This document shows positions 23,037 through 35,410 of a DNA stretch of 64,000 nucleotides, piece after piece. The position numbers were made by a program, and so were the translations under genes. This stretch comes from Actinomycetales bacterium (GTDB lineage Bacteria; Actinomycetota; Actinomycetes; S36-B12). The first letter of the stretch is position 1, and the number at the start of each line of letters is the position of its first letter. The DNA lies in NCBI GenBank assembly GCA_016125355.1, contig WGLX01000009.1:62001-126000 (forward strand), given 5' to 3'. A model generated the notes under the pieces. It was not told the origin of the DNA, searched no databases, and saw nothing but the letters and a program-made list of their open reading frames with translations.

Positions 23037-24233
23037 ATGACCGAGCAGTTCGTCGTCTACGGCGCCCAGTGGTGTCCCGACTGCCGCCGCAGCAAGGCGT
23101 TCCTGGCGGACCTGCGGGTGCCGTTCCACTATGTCGACCTCGAGACCGAGCCTGACGCGGTCGACACCGTGCTCCAGCTGAACGACGGCAAGCAGATCAT
23201 CCCGACGATCGTCTTCCCCGACGGCTCCCATGTGGCGGAGCCGACGAACGAGGAGCTCGCCGAACGGCTTGGCCTGCCGCGATCGGCAGCCGAGGACACC
23301 TATGGGCTGGTCATCGCCGGCGGCGGTCCCACCGCGCTCACCACGGCCATCTACGCGGCCCGCGAGAACATCAGGACGCTCGTCGTCGAACGCTCCGCCC
23401 TGGGTGGGCAGGCGGGTACGACCGAGCGGCTCGACAACTACCCCGGCTTCCCGGATGGCATCGGCGGGGCCGAGCTGGCGGACCGGTTCGTGGCCCAGGC
23501 GCACCGCTACGACGTCGAGACGCTCGCGGCCGTCTCCGTCCGCGCGATCGAGCCCTCCGAGGACGGCATCCGGGTGCGGCTGTCCACGGGTCAGGAGGTG
23601 ATCGCGGGCGCCGTGCTCATCGCGACCGGCTCGACCTATCGCCGCACGGGTGCGCCGGGGGAGGACGATCTCATCGGGGCTGGCATCCACTTCTGCGCCA
23701 CGTGCGACGGTCCCTTCTACAAGGGCGCCGAGGAGGTGGTCGTGCTCGGAGGCGGCAACTCGGGCTTCGAGGAGGGCCTGTTCCTCGCCCAGTTCGCCGA
23801 GCACGTCACCATCGTCGAGGCCATGGACGAGCCCCGCGCCTCGCGAATGCTGTAGGACAAGGTGCGGCAGCACGAGCGGATGTCGGTCGTGACCGGTACC
23901 CGGTTGACGCGCTTCAACGCCGACATGGAGGACCGTCTGGCGTCCGTCCGCCTGGTCGATCCGCAGGGCAACGAGAGCGACCATCCGGCGACGGGGGCGT
24001 TCGTCTTCATCGGCCTCGATCCGAACACGGCGTGGCTGGAGGGGCTGGTGGAGCTCGACGAGGCCGGCTTCATCGTCACCGATCGGACGATGGAGACCAG
24101 CGTGCCGGGGGTCTTCGCCGCGGGTGACGTGCGCTCGGGGTCCACCAAGCAGCTGGCCTCGGCGGTGGGCGAGGGCGCCGCGGTCGCCCTGCAGATCCGC
24201 CACTACCTCGACAGCCTGGAGCAGGGGCAGTAG
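23037..24233 (+). pseudogene. trxB: Redoxin-thioredoxin reductase fusion interrupted by an amber codon
   Basis: One continuous 399-codon frame with TAG at 23853-23855 (codon 273). The SD AGGAGGA (23027-23033) precedes ATG 23037. Residues 1-78 are a glutaredoxin/mycoredoxin-like domain with CPDC (Cys13, Cys16). From residue 88 it is thioredoxin reductase: FAD motif AGGGPTA, redox pair CATC (Cys220, Cys223), NADPH motif GGGNSG. After the stop, the frame continues intact with DKVRQHERMSVVTGTRLTRF and the FAD-binding GVFAAGDVRSG. A Gln codon CAG changed to TAG would explain it. Truncated, it loses the C-terminal FAD segment. GTG 23862 could restart the 3' part. Real mutation, read-through or sequencing error remain open. 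Confidence 0.85.
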
Positions 24234-24283
24234 CCACCTGCCCCGGTGGCGGTCTTCACGGGATGCCGTCGCGGCCGCAGAGG

Positions 24284-24289
24284 TAGGCT
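24284..24289 (+). promoter_or_regulatory. Putative leaderless-type -10 of the DUF4190 gene
   Basis: TAGGCT at 24284-24289 lies 6 bases before ATG 24296, the spacing expected when transcription starts at the start codon. No SD is visible before this ATG. The same hexamer in the same placement precedes glmS. Confidence 0.45.
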
Positions 24290-24295
24290 GCTGCC

Positions 24296-24892
24296 ATGAG
24301 CGATCAGACGCCAACGACTCCCGAACCGGTGCCGGGCCCGCCCCCGGCCGAGGACCAGGCCGGCGCTGCCGACGCCACGGCTCCCGTCGAGTCCAGCGCT
24401 CCCGAGGCGCCCGCTCCCGAGGCGCCCGCTCCCGAGGCGGCTGCCGCCGACACGCCGGCAACCCCGGACGCCGCGCCCGCCGTCGAGCCGGCTCCCGTCG
24501 TCCCGGCGCCACCGCCCCAGTGGCCCTCCGCGGGGACTCCGGCGCCGCCGCCCCCGCCGGTTCCGCCCGCCTACCCCGGTGGCGCGCCGCAGGGCTACCC
24601 CCCGACGTACCCGCCCGCTCCGCAGACCTCGAGCAACGCCATCATCGCGCTGATCCTGGCGATCGTCTCCTGGGCGGTGTGCCCGATCATTCCGGCGATC
24701 GTGGCCCTCGTGCTGGCCGGCAACGCAGCCAAGGAGATCGCCAACTCGGGCGGTCGGATCGGTGGCATGGGCCTGGTCACCGCCTCGCGGATCGTGTCCT
24801 GGGTCAACATCGGCCTGTGGGCCGCGGTCATCGTCGTCGGCGTCTTCTTCGTGGTGCTGGCGGCCGTCGCCGGAGGCTTCAGCTCAAACTAG
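24296..24892 (+). CDS. Pro/Ala-rich DUF4190-like membrane protein
   Basis: A 198-residue protein. Residues 1-115 are Pro/Ala/Glu-rich low complexity, including three copies of an APEAP unit coded by a 15-base nucleotide repeat near 24400-24440, and a PPPPPVPPAYPGG stretch. Residues about 120-195 hold two membrane helices (IIALILAIVSWAVCPIIPAI and NIGLWAAVIVVGVFFVVLAA) joined by NAAKEIANSGGRIGGMGL, which is the DUF4190 pattern of small actinobacterial membrane proteins. The proline-rich arm is expected to be cytoplasmic. Function is unknown. The start has no SD and sits just after a -10-like TAGGCT. A strong terminator follows. Confidence 0.8.
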   Translation: MSDQTPTTPEPVPGPPPAEDQAGAADATAPVESSAPEAPAPEAPAPEAAAADTPATPDAAPAVEPAPVVPAPPPQWPSAGTPAPPPPPVPPAYPGGAPQGYPPTYPPAPQTSSNAIIALILAIVSWAVCPIIPAIVALVLAGNAAKEIANSGGRIGGMGLVTASRIVSWVNIGLWAAVIVVGVFFVVLAAVAGGFSSN

Positions 24893-24926
24893 GGCGTAAC
24901 CGACTAAAACGGACGCGATATTCGTG

Positions 24927-24962
24927 AACGGGGTCCTCGGCCGAGCGGCCGGGGACCCCGTT
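24927..24962 (+). terminator. Terminator upstream of the str cluster
   Basis: Arms 24927-24942 and 24947-24962 pair over 16 bp with one G-U, around the loop GAGC, and run into a short T-tract (GTTTT). The following TTGACT of the rpsL promoter begins one base after the stem. Confidence 0.85.
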
Positions 24963-24992
24963 TTGACTCCGGGAAAGCGTGCCGGGTAGCCT
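24963..24992 (+). promoter_or_regulatory. Putative rpsL (str operon) promoter
   Basis: TTGACT (24963-24968) and TAGCCT (24987-24992) are separated by 18 bases. It lies directly after the terminator hairpin. Predicted transcription start is near 25000. Confidence 0.7.
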
Positions 24993-24999
24993 TGTCCCT

Positions 25000-25222
25000 C
25001 GTGCCCGGCGATGTCGGGCACTCCCGATGTGCGCTTCTTCCCCGTGAGCCGCGCACCGGCGCTGGACCTCGCGGGTCCGTGCCCGGGATCCATCCACGAA
25101 CTGGATGTCGTACCGCGCGGGCGGAGGTACGACACGCCCGACCGCGTGGGTCGGGGAGCACCACCGCAGGGCAGCACACCGCACGGCAGAGAACGACTCG
25201 ACGAGAAGGCAGGACGGCAACA
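25000..25222 (+). other. Untranslated leader of the str operon
   Basis: About 220 bases between the predicted start and rpsL hold no supportable gene. A hairpin with arms 25107-25114 (GTCGTACC) and 25125-25132 (GGTACGAC) lies mid-leader. I do not recognise a known riboswitch or r-protein leader class in it. Confidence 0.5.
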
Positions 25223-25597
25223 GTGCCAACCATCCAGCAGCTGGTCCGCAAGGGCCGGCAGGACAAGGTCTCCAAGAACAAGGCTCCGGCCCTCAAGGGC
25301 AGCCCGCAGCGCCGCGGCGTGTGCACGCGCGTCTACACGACCACCCCGAAGAAGCCGAACTCGGCTCTCCGCAAGGTGGCCCGCGTCCGCCTCAGCTCCG
25401 GCGTCGAGGTGACCGCCTACATCCCCGGTGTGGGCCACAACCTTCAGGAGCACTCGATCGTCCTCGTCCGCGGCGGCCGCGTCCGCGACCTGCCGGGCGT
25501 TCGCTACAAGATCATCCGCGGCGCGCTCGACACCCAGGGCGTGAAGAACCGCAAGCAGGCGCGTTCCCGCTACGGCGCGAAGAAGGAGAAGGGCTAA
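25223..25597 (+). CDS. rpsL: 30S ribosomal protein S12
   Basis: A 124-residue protein of the decoding centre, from GTG 25223 ([13 protein letters not shown]). Conserved loops [12 protein letters not shown] and [11 protein letters not shown] are present. Lys at the positions matching streptomycin-contact Lys42 is retained, and [15 protein letters not shown] corresponds to the second resistance hot-spot. The usual start SD is weak (AGGACGG). It opens the str operon; the rpsG start codon overlaps its stop by one base (TAATG). Confidence 0.98.
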   Translation: MPTIQQLVRKGRQDKVSKNKAPALKGSPQRRGVCTRVYTTTPKKPNSALRKVARVRLSSGVEVTAYIPGVGHNLQEHSIVLVRGGRVRDLPGVRYKIIRGALDTQGVKNRKQARSRYGAKKEKG

Positions 25598-26067
25598 TGC
25601 CTCGCAAGGGCCCCGCTGCCAAGCGGCCTATCGTCATCGACCCGGTCTACGGCTCGCCGGTCGTCACGCAGCTGATCAACAAGGTGCTGCTTGACGGCAA
25701 GCGCTCCACCGCTGAGCGGATCGTCTACGGCGCGCTCGAGGGCTGCCGCGAGAAGACCGGCACCGATCCCGTCCAGACGCTCAAGCGCGCGCTGGACAAC
25801 GTCAAGCCGTCGCTCGAGGTCAAGTCCCGTCGCGTCGGTGGCGCCACCTACCAGGTCCCGGTCGAGGTCAAGGCCGCCCGCGCCACGACGCTGTCGCTGC
25901 GCTGGCTCATCGGCTACTCCCGGCAGCGCCGTGAGAAGACCATGACCGAGCGACTCATGAACGAGATCCTCGATGCCTCCAACGGCCTCGGCGCCGCGGT
26001 GAAGAAGCGCGAGGACACCCACAAGATGGCCGAGTCCAACAAGGCCTTCGCGCACTACCGCTGGTAG
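25597..26067 (+). CDS. rpsG: 30S ribosomal protein S7
   Basis: A 156-residue primary 16S rRNA-binding protein of the 30S head. The N-terminus [20 protein letters not shown] is typical of actinobacterial S7. The beta-hairpin [11 protein letters not shown] and the C-terminal helix with NKAFAHYRW are present, and the length is normal. In many bacteria S7 is the translational repressor of the str operon; no specific repressor site was recognised here. It overlaps rpsL by one base and is followed by fusA after 40 bases. Confidence 0.98.
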   Translation: MPRKGPAAKRPIVIDPVYGSPVVTQLINKVLLDGKRSTAERIVYGALEGCREKTGTDPVQTLKRALDNVKPSLEVKSRRVGGATYQVPVEVKAARATTLSLRWLIGYSRQRREKTMTERLMNEILDASNGLGAAVKKREDTHKMAESNKAFAHYRW

Positions 26068-26107
26068 TGCGACCCCAGACTGACATTCGACAGACGGAGA
26101 ACTGAGC

Positions 26108-28207
<2,100 letters not shown>

Positions 28208-28209
28208 CC

Positions 28210-28263
28210 ATGGCTACGAGCGCAGCGCTGAGCCATCAGCACGCCAAGGCTCGCGGCGAGTAG
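28210..28263 (+). CDS. Possible 17-residue ORF repeating the EF-G C-terminus
   Basis: ATG 28210 opens a 17-codon frame, three bases after fusA, ending at TAG 28261-28263. Its last six residues, AKARGE, are identical to those of EF-G, but three of the six codons differ at the third base, so it is not a fresh DNA duplication. Start context is CCATGG with no clear SD. It may be a decayed duplication of the fusA end, a regulatory leader peptide for tuf, or coincidence. Expression is unproven. Confidence 0.25.
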   Translation: MATSAALSHQHAKARGE

Positions 28264-28314
28264 TCGCGGATCACGAAACACACATAAAGACAAAGAACGA
28301 AAACCGATCCGCGA
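28264..28314 (+). other. A-rich hairpin loop in the fusA-tuf spacer
   Basis: TCGCGGATC (28264-28272) and GATCCGCGA (28306-28314) form a perfect 9-bp stem enclosing a 33-base loop that is very A-rich (ACGAAACACACATAAAGACA onwards) and nearly free of U. This composition stands out strongly in GC-rich DNA. It could hold the loop single-stranded ahead of the tuf SD, act in mRNA processing, or support separate high expression of tuf. Confidence 0.6.
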
Positions 28315-28349
28315 TACCGCCGGACGGCTAACTACAAGGGAGAACTCAG

Positions 28350-29546
<1,197 letters not shown>

Positions 29547-29560
29547 CACCCCCCGGACCT

Positions 29561-29593
29561 CGTGGGGGGTGGGGCAACCCCTCACCCCCCACG
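29561..29593 (+). terminator. Hairpin between tuf and rpsJ
   Basis: Arms 29561-29571 and 29583-29593 are perfect complements (11 bp), and the loop has inner GGG and CCC that can extend the stem. It starts 15 bases after the tuf stop. No U-tract follows, so it is a full or partial terminator before the S10 cluster. Confidence 0.65.
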
Positions 29594-29653
29594 ACACCGG
29601 ATCCCAGCACCACACCAGTAGCGGTACTACACGAGTAAGGACACCAAGCCACC

Positions 29654-29962
29654 ATGGCGGGACAGAAGATCCGCATCCGGCTCAAGGCCTACGACCATGA
29701 GGTCATCGATTCGTCGGCGCGCAAGATCGTCGAGACGGTGACGCGCACGGGCGCCCAGGTCGCAGGCCCGGTGCCGCTGCCGACGGAGAAGAACGTCTAC
29801 TGCGTCATCCGCTCGCCGCACAAGTACAAGGACAGCCGCGAGCACTTCGAGATGCGCACCCACAAGCGCCTCATCGACATCCTCGACCCGACGCCCAAGA
29901 CCGTCGATTCGCTCATGCGTCTCGACCTGCCGGCCGGCGTCGACATCGAGATCAAGCTGTAG
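29654..29962 (+). CDS. rpsJ: 30S ribosomal protein S10 (NusE)
   Basis: A 102-residue head protein of the 30S subunit that also pairs with NusB in transcription antitermination and bridges to Nus[20 protein letters not shown] and [19 protein letters not shown] match the family, including the long rRNA-binding loop. It is the first gene of the S10 cluster; no SD is obvious beyond AAGGA upstream (29636-29642). The rplC gene follows after 38 bases. Confidence 0.98.
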   Translation: MAGQKIRIRLKAYDHEVIDSSARKIVETVTRTGAQVAGPVPLPTEKNVYCVIRSPHKYKDSREHFEMRTHKRLIDILDPTPKTVDSLMRLDLPAGVDIEIKL

Positions 29963-30000
29963 TCGTTCCCTCAAGACCTCAAGGCAAGGACAGACAAACG

Positions 30001-30651
30001 ATGGGCACCAACGTGAAGGGCGTTCTGGGCGAGAAGCTCGGCATGACCCAGGTGTGGGACGAGAACAACCGCGTCGTCCCGGTCACCGTGGTCAAGGCTG
30101 GGCCGTGCGTCGTCACCCAGGTCCGCTCCCCGGAGACCGACGGCTACTCGGCCGTGCAGATCGCCTTCGGCGCGATCGATCCCCGCAAGGTGAACAAGCC
30201 TCAGGCCGGGCACTTCGCCAAGGCCGGCGTCACCCCGCGGCGGCACCTGGTCGAGATCCGCACCGATGACGCCTCCGAGTACACGCTGGGCCAGGAGATC
30301 ACGGCCGAGACGTTCGAGGCGGGACAGCTGGTCGACGTGATCGGCACCACCAAGGGCAAGGGCTTCGCCGGCGTCATGAAGCGTCATGGCTTCCATGGCC
30401 TGCGCGCCTCCCACGGCGTGCAGCGCAAGCATCGCTCGCCGGGCTCCATCGGCGGCTGCGCGACCCCCGGTCGCGTGTTCAAGGGCATGAAGATGGCCGG
30501 GCGCATGGGCGGCAATCGCCAGACCGTGCAGAGCCTGAAGGTTGCCGGGGTCGACACCGAGCGCGGCCTCCTGCTGATCAAGGGCGCGGTTCCCGGCCCC
30601 AAGGGCGGCCTCGTGTTCGTCCGCAGCGCGAAGAAGGAGAACCAGGCATGA
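30001..30651 (+). CDS. rplC: 50S ribosomal protein L3
   Basis: A 216-residue early-assembly protein whose finger loop reaches the peptidyl-transferase centre. Motifs are [16 protein letters not shown] at the N-terminus, [17 protein letters not shown], the loop [20 protein letters not shown], and GNRQTVQSL, where the Gln is the usual N5-methylation site. The stop overlaps the rplD start (ATGA). Confidence 0.98.
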   Translation: MGTNVKGVLGEKLGMTQVWDENNRVVPVTVVKAGPCVVTQVRSPETDGYSAVQIAFGAIDPRKVNKPQAGHFAKAGVTPRRHLVEIRTDDASEYTLGQEITAETFEAGQLVDVIGTTKGKGFAGVMKRHGFHGLRASHGVQRKHRSPGSIGGCATPGRVFKGMKMAGRMGGNRQTVQSLKVAGVDTERGLLLIKGAVPGPKGGLVFVRSAKKENQA

Positions 30652-31322
30652 GCGCCGTCGACGTCCGCACGCCGGAGGGCAAGACCTCCGGGACCGTGGA
30701 GCTGCCGGCCGAGATCTTCGACGTGCAGGTCAACGTCCCCCTGATCCATCAGGTGGTCGTCGCCCAGCTCGCCGCGGCTCGACAGGGCAGCCACGACACC
30801 AAGACCCGCGCTGAGGTTCGCGGCGGTGGCCGCAAGCCCTACAAGCAGAAGGGCACCGGCCGCGCCCGTCAGGGCTCGACCCGCGCGCCGCAGTTCGCCG
30901 GTGGTGGCGTCGTCCACGGACCGACGCCCCGTGACTACTCGCAGCGCACCCCCAAGAAGATGAAGGCCGCCGCGCTCCGCGGGGCCCTCTCGGATCGGGC
31001 CCGCGATGGTCGCATCCACGTGATCACCGAGTTCGTCTCGGGCGACACGCCGTCGACCAAGGCCGCCATCGCCGCCATCAAGGCGATCGGCGCCGAGGGC
31101 GACGTCCTCGTGGCCATCGACCGGGCCGACGACGTATCGGCGCTGAGCCTGCGCAATGCCCCCGAGGTCCACGTCCTGTACGTCGACCAGCTGAACACCT
31201 ACGACGTCCTGTGCAGCGACAACATCGTGTTCACGTCCGCTGCCCTTGACGCCTTCCTGGCCGGCCCCACCTCGGGCAAGTCCGTGAAGGCCGTTGCCAC
31301 CGAAAGCGAGGCCGCCGAATGA
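30648..31322 (+). CDS. rplD: 50S ribosomal protein L4
   Basis: A 224-residue exit-tunnel protein. The extended loop, about residues 58-95 ([19 protein letters not shown], then a GGGVVHGP turn), lines the tunnel and is where macrolide-resistance changes occur; it looks intact. In E. coli L4 represses its own operon by attenuation; no such leader was identified here. It overlaps both neighbours by 4 bases. Confidence 0.98.
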   Translation: MSAVDVRTPEGKTSGTVELPAEIFDVQVNVPLIHQVVVAQLAAARQGSHDTKTRAEVRGGGRKPYKQKGTGRARQGSTRAPQFAGGGVVHGPTPRDYSQRTPKKMKAAALRGALSDRARDGRIHVITEFVSGDTPSTKAAIAAIKAIGAEGDVLVAIDRADDVSALSLRNAPEVHVLYVDQLNTYDVLCSDNIVFTSAALDAFLAGPTSGKSVKAVATESEAAE

Positions 31323-31618
31323 GGATCGCCGATCCCCGCGACATCCTGATCGCACCGGTCATCTCGGAGAAGAGCTACGGGCTCCTCGACGAGAACAAGT
31401 ACACCTTCCTGGTGTCGCCGGACGCGAACAAGACGCAGATCAAGCTGGCCGTGCAGGAGGTGTTCGGCGTCCAGGTGACGAGCGTGAACACGAACAACCG
31501 GGAGGGCAAGCGCATCCGCACCCGCACCGGATATGGCCGTCGCGCCGCTACCAAGCGGGCCATCGTGACGGTCGCTCCTGGAGACCGCATCGACATCTTC
31601 GGAGGCCCGGTCTCCTGA
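31319..31618 (+). CDS. rplW: 50S ribosomal protein L23
   Basis: A 99-residue protein at the exit of the peptide tunnel and the docking site for trigger factor and SRP. The segments [19 protein letters not shown] and [20 protein letters not shown] are typical. The basic loop [15 protein letters not shown] is the 23S rRNA contact. It overlaps the rplD stop by 4 bases; rplB follows after 29 bases. Confidence 0.97.
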   Translation: MRIADPRDILIAPVISEKSYGLLDENKYTFLVSPDANKTQIKLAVQEVFGVQVTSVNTNNREGKRIRTRTGYGRRAATKRAIVTVAPGDRIDIFGGPVS

Positions 31619-31647
31619 CCGGCCGACCTGAATAGAGGACGAGAGCA

Positions 31648-32484
31648 ATGGGAATCCGCAAGTACAAGCCGACCACGCCCGGACGCCGCGGCGCCAGTGT
31701 GGCCGACTTCGTCGAGATCACGCGGTCGGAGCCGGAGAAGTCGCTGGTGCAGCCCCTGCCCAAGAAGGGCGGCCGCAACAACTCGGGCAAGATCACCACG
31801 CGTCACCAGGGTGGCGGCCACAAGCGCGCCTACCGCGTCATCGACTTCCGTCGTGCGGACAAGGATGGCGTGCCGGCGAAGGTCGCGCACATCGAGTACG
31901 ACCCCAACCGGACCGCTCGCATCGCGCTGCTGCACTACGCGGACGGCGAGAAGCGCTACATCATCGCCCCGAACAAGCTGAAGCAGGGTGACCCGATCGA
32001 GACCGGCCCCAACGCCGATATCAAGCCGGGCAACAACCTCCCGCTGCGCAACATCCCGGTCGGCACGGTCATCCATGCCGTCGAGATCAAGCCGGGCGGC
32101 GGCGCGAAGATCGCGCGCTCCGCGGGTTCGTCGGTGCAGCTCGTCGCCAAGGACGGCCCGTACGCGCAGCTGCGCATGCCGTCGGGTGAGATCCGCAACG
32201 TCGACGCGCGCGCCCGCGCGACGGTCGGCGAGGTGGGCAACGCCGAGCAGTCCAACATCAACTGGGGCAAGGCCGGCCGCATGCGCTGGAAGGGCAAGCG
32301 CCCAACCGTCCGCGGCGTGGCCATGAACCCGGTCGATCACCCGCACGGCGGTGGCGAGGGCAAGACCTCCGGTGGCCGTCACCCGGTCAACCCGGCGGGC
32401 AAGCCCGAGGGCCGCACCCGCAAGGCCAACAAGGCCAGCGACCAGTTCATCGTCCGTCGCCGCAAGTCCGGCAAGAAGCGCTAA
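31648..32484 (+). CDS. rplB: 50S ribosomal protein L2
   Basis: A 278-residue core protein needed for subunit joining and peptidyl transferase function. The C-terminal [14 protein letters not shown], including the conserved His, is intact, and the OB and SH3-like domains are of normal length. The SD GAGGACGAGAG precedes ATG 31648. The window has a single copy. Confidence 0.98.
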   Translation: MGIRKYKPTTPGRRGASVADFVEITRSEPEKSLVQPLPKKGGRNNSGKITTRHQGGGHKRAYRVIDFRRADKDGVPAKVAHIEYDPNRTARIALLHYADGEKRYIIAPNKLKQGDPIETGPNADIKPGNNLPLRNIPVGTVIHAVEIKPGGGAKIARSAGSSVQLVAKDGPYAQLRMPSGEIRNVDARARATVGEVGNAEQSNINWGKAGRMRWKGKRPTVRGVAMNPVDHPHGGGEGKTSGGRHPVNPAGKPEGRTRKANKASDQFIVRRRKSGKKR

Positions 32485-32493
32485 GGGATCACG

Positions 32494-32775
32494 ATGCCAC
32501 GCAGTCTGAAGAAGGGCCCCTTCGTCGACGACCACCTGATGAAGAAGGTGGATGCTCAGAACGAGGCCGGTTCGAAGAACGTCATCAAGACGTGGTCCCG
32601 TCGCTCGATGATCGTGCCGGCCATGCTCGGCCACACGATCGCCGTGCACGACGGCCGCAAGCACGTTCCGGTGTTCGTCACCGAGAACATGGTCGGGCAC
32701 AAGCTCGGCGAGTTCGCCCCGACGCGGACCTTCAAGGGCCACGTCAAGGACGACCGCAAGGCCAAGCGGCGATAG
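32494..32775 (+). CDS. rpsS: 30S ribosomal protein S19
   Basis: A 93-residue head protein that contacts A- and P-site tRNA and bridges to L5. The N-terminus [19 protein letters not shown] and the [16 protein letters not shown] segment are standard. It starts nine bases after rplB. The stop is followed by an imperfect hairpin (arms 32776-32785 and 32790-32798) inside the operon. Confidence 0.98.
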   Translation: MPRSLKKGPFVDDHLMKKVDAQNEAGSKNVIKTWSRRSMIVPAMLGHTIAVHDGRKHVPVFVTENMVGHKLGEFAPTRTFKGHVKDDRKAKRR

Positions 32776-32856
32776 CCCAAGCGCCGTCAGGCGCTGGGCC
32801 ACGAGGCACGGCGCGACTTCATCACCGATAGATCGACACGAAGCAAGGGGAAAGAC

Positions 32857-33207
32857 ATGGAAGCCAGGGCCCAGGCGCGTTATGTGCGTGTCACGCCCAT
32901 GAAGGCCCGCCGCGTCATCGACCTCATCCGGGGTATGAACGCGGCCGAGGCCCAGGCGGTGTTGAAGTTCGCTCCGCAGGCCGCGAGCGAGCCCATCGGC
33001 AAGGTGCTCGACAGCGCCATCGCGAACGCGACCAACAACCACGCGATGGACCCCCGCTCGCTCGTCGTGAGCGCGGCGTTCGTCGACGAGGGCCCGACGA
33101 TGAAGCGCATTCGTCCCCGGGCGCAGGGTCGCGCGTACCGCATCCGCAAGCGCAGCAGTCACATCACCGTCGTCGTCTCTGACGGCGCAGCAGAGCAGAA
33201 GGGCTGA
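32857..33207 (+). CDS. rplV: 50S ribosomal protein L22
   Basis: A 116-residue protein whose beta-hairpin (about 80-100, [17 protein letters not shown]) lines the exit tunnel beside L4. [20 protein letters not shown] is the typical N-terminus. ATG 32857 has the SD AAGGGGAAAG. It is followed by rpsC after 4 bases. Confidence 0.98.
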   Translation: MEARAQARYVRVTPMKARRVIDLIRGMNAAEAQAVLKFAPQAASEPIGKVLDSAIANATNNHAMDPRSLVVSAAFVDEGPTMKRIRPRAQGRAYRIRKRSSHITVVVSDGAAEQKG

Positions 33208-33211
33208 CGAC

Positions 33212-34036
33212 GTGGGACAGAAAGTAAACCCGCACGGCTTCCGGCTGGGCATCACCAGCGACTTCAACACCCGCTGGTTCGCCGACAGCAGCAAGCCGGG
33301 GCAGCGTTACCGCGACTACGTCGCCGAGGACGTGAAGATCCGCAAGCTCCTGTCCACGGGCATGGAGCGGGCCGGCATCTCCCGCGTCGAGATCGAGCGC
33401 ACCCGTGACCGCGTCCGCGTGGACATCCACACGGCCCGGCCGGGCATCGTCATCGGCCGCCGCGGCGCCGAGGCCGATCGCATCCGCGGCGACCTCGAGA
33501 AACTGACCGGCAAGCAGGTACAGCTGAACATCCTCGAGGTCAAGAACCCGGAGATGGACGCGCAGTTGGTCGCGCAGGGCATCGCCGAGCAGCTGTCGTC
33601 GCGGGTCTCGTTCCGTCGCGCCATGCGCAAGGGCATCCAGAGCACCATGAAGAGCGGCGCCAAGGGCATCCGCGTCCAGGTGTCGGGTCGCCTCGGTGGT
33701 GCCGAGATGTCGCGTACCGAGTTCTACCGCGAGGGGCGCGTTCCGCTGCATACGCTGCGCGCGGACATCGACTACGGCTTCTACGAGGCCCGCACGACCT
33801 TCGGCCGCATCGGCGTGAAGGTGTGGATCTACAAGGGTGAGGCCCTGGCCACGCGCGCCGAGCGCGAGGCTGCGGCCGCTGCGGCCCGGCTCGCCGGCCC
33901 ACGGACCCGCCCGGATCGCCCGCGTCGTCCGCGTCGCGAGGAGGAGGCCGCTGCGGTGGCCGCCACCGAGCAGGCCGCAGAGGCGGCCACCGGCGAGGCC
34001 GTGGTCGAGCCCGTGACCGAAGGCCAGGAGGGCTAG
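33212..34036 (+). CDS. rpsC: 30S ribosomal protein S3
   Basis: A 274-residue mRNA-entry and helicase-site protein. A KH domain lies at about residues 38-110 ([20 protein letters not shown]), and the C-terminal S3 domain contains [13 protein letters not shown] 33212 starts [14 protein letters not shown]. From about residue 220 it carries an Ala/Glu-rich acidic tail, as do L10 and L17 in this window. rplP starts 2 bases after its stop. Confidence 0.97.
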   Translation: MGQKVNPHGFRLGITSDFNTRWFADSSKPGQRYRDYVAEDVKIRKLLSTGMERAGISRVEIERTRDRVRVDIHTARPGIVIGRRGAEADRIRGDLEKLTGKQVQLNILEVKNPEMDAQLVAQGIAEQLSSRVSFRRAMRKGIQSTMKSGAKGIRVQVSGRLGGAEMSRTEFYREGRVPLHTLRADIDYGFYEARTTFGRIGVKVWIYKGEALATRAEREAAAAAARLAGPRTRPDRPRRPRREEEAAAVAATEQAAEAATGEAVVEPVTEGQEG

Positions 34037-34038
34037 TC

Positions 34039-34461
34039 ATGCTGATTCCCCGCAGGGTCAAGCACCGCAAGCAGCACCACCCGAAGCGCACGGGCGCGGC
34101 CAAGGGCGGCACCGAGGTGACGTTCGGCACGTACGGCATCCAGGCGTTGGAGCCGGCCTACGTGACCAACCGGCAGATCGAGGCAGCTCGTATTGCCATC
34201 ACCCGGCACGTCCGTCGTGGCGGCAAGGTCTGGATCAACATCTACCCGGATCGCCCGCTGACGAAGAAGCCCGCCGAGACCCGCATGGGCTCCGGCAAGG
34301 GCTCGCCCGAGTGGTGGGTGGCCAACGTGAAGCCCGGTCGCGTGATGTTCGAGCTGTCCTTCCCGGACGAGAACGTCGCGCACGAGGCCCTCACCCGAGC
34401 GATCCACAAGCTCCCGATGAAGTGCCGGATCGTTCGGCGCGAAGAGGCAGGTGACAACTGA
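34039..34461 (+). CDS. rplP: 50S ribosomal protein L16
   Basis: A 140-residue protein near the A-site and the L7/L12 stalk base. The N-terminus [15 protein letters not shown] and the [18 protein letters not shown] segment are diagnostic. In some bacteria an Arg near position 81 is hydroxylated; the local context is conserved. Its stop overlaps the rpmC start by one base. Confidence 0.98.
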   Translation: MLIPRRVKHRKQHHPKRTGAAKGGTEVTFGTYGIQALEPAYVTNRQIEAARIAITRHVRRGGKVWINIYPDRPLTKKPAETRMGSGKGSPEWWVANVKPGRVMFELSFPDENVAHEALTRAIHKLPMKCRIVRREEAGDN

Positions 34462-34700
34462 TGTCCGCAGGTACCAAGGTGGGCGAGCTGCGCAATCTCG
34501 ACGATGTCGAGCTGGCGTCGAAGCTGCGTGAGGCCAAGGAGGAGCTGTTCAACCTGCGCTTCCAGGGCGCGACCGGTCAGCTGGAGAACCACGGTCGGCT
34601 TCGTGCGGTCCGCAAGGACATCGCCCGGATCTACACGATCCTGCGCGAGCGCGAGCTCGGCATCACCCCCGTTGATGGCGACACGGCGGGTGTCGCATGA
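34461..34700 (+). CDS. rpmC: 50S ribosomal protein L29
   Basis: A 79-residue two-helix protein at the exit tunnel. [37 protein letters not shown] and the [14 protein letters not shown] end match the family. The C-terminal dozen residues exceed the core fold. Start and stop overlap rplP (1 base) and rpsQ (4 bases). Confidence 0.97.
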   Translation: MSAGTKVGELRNLDDVELASKLREAKEELFNLRFQGATGQLENHGRLRAVRKDIARIYTILRERELGITPVDGDTAGVA

Positions 34701-34978
34701 GCACGAATGAGGCAGGCGTGACGGAAGCACGTGGCTACCGCAAGACCCGCGAGGGCTTGGTGGTCAGCGACAAGATGGACAAGACGGTGGTCGTGGCGGT
34801 CGAGGACCGCTTCAAGCACCCGCTGTACGGCAAGGTCGTGCGTCGCACGAGCAAGCTGAAGGCACACGACGAGGCCAACACGGCCGGCATCGGCGACCGG
34901 GTCCTCCTCATGGAGACCCGCCCGACCTCCGCTACCAAGCGGTGGCGCGTGGTCGAGGTCCTCGAGAAGGCCAAGTAG
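34697..34978 (+). CDS. rpsQ: 30S ribosomal protein S17
   Basis: A 93-residue OB-fold primary binding protein of the 30S body. A 12-residue leader ([12 protein letters not shown]) precedes the core [20 protein letters not shown]. The [19 protein letters not shown] loop is typical. ATG overlaps the rpmC stop by 4 bases. A 61-base gap separates it from rplN. Confidence 0.97.
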   Translation: MSTNEAGVTEARGYRKTREGLVVSDKMDKTVVVAVEDRFKHPLYGKVVRRTSKLKAHDEANTAGIGDRVLLMETRPTSATKRWRVVEVLEKAK

Positions 34979-35039
34979 CCCAACCCACAGTTCCGCCAGG
35001 CTCTTCCCCGGAGAACCGGCAGACGATCAGGAGAATGCA

Positions 35040-35408
35040 GTGATTCAGCAGGAGTCGCGACTTCGAGTCGCCGACAACACCGGTGCCAAGGAGGTCCTTG
35101 TCATCCGGGTCCTCGGTGGTTCCGGCCGTCGTTACGCGGGCATCGGCGACATCGTCGTGTGCACCGTCAAGGACGCCATCCCCGGCGGCGGTGTGAAGAA
35201 GGGCGAGGTCGTCAAGGCCGTCATCGTCCGCACCAAGAAGGAGCGCCGCCGTGCGGACGGCTCCTACATCCGCTTCGACGAGAACGCCGCAGTCATCCTG
35301 AAGGGTGATGGCGAGCCGCGCGGAACCCGCATCTTCGGGCCGGTCGGTCGCGAGCTGCGTGAGAAGAAGTTCATGAAGATCATCTCGCTGGCTCCGGAGG
35401 TGCTGTAG
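35040..35408 (+). CDS. rplN: 50S ribosomal protein L14
   Basis: A 122-residue protein that bridges the subunits and binds the ribosome silencing factor RsfS. GTG 35040 starts [18 protein letters not shown], matching the family, and [20 protein letters not shown] closes it. The SD AGGAGAA (35029-35035) fits this start. rplX begins 2 bases after the stop. Confidence 0.98.
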   Translation: MIQQESRLRVADNTGAKEVLVIRVLGGSGRRYAGIGDIVVCTVKDAIPGGGVKKGEVVKAVIVRTKKERRRADGSYIRFDENAAVILKGDGEPRGTRIFGPVGRELREKKFMKIISLAPEVL

Positions 35409-35410
35409 CC

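Noticed and set aside
23853-23855. Amber codon as programmed recoding (pyrrolysine or similar)
   Set aside because: The position is an ordinary Gln in the family, no recoding hairpin was seen, and no Pyl genes are in the window; mutation or error is simpler.
24393-24445. Short tandem GC-rich repeats as a CRISPR or minisatellite
   Set aside because: They code the APEAP repeats of a Pro/Ala-rich arm, lie in frame, and have no spacer pattern.
32776-32798. Terminator after rpsS
   Set aside because: A short stem with a bulge inside an otherwise continuous r-protein operon; more likely a minor mRNA structure than a stop.
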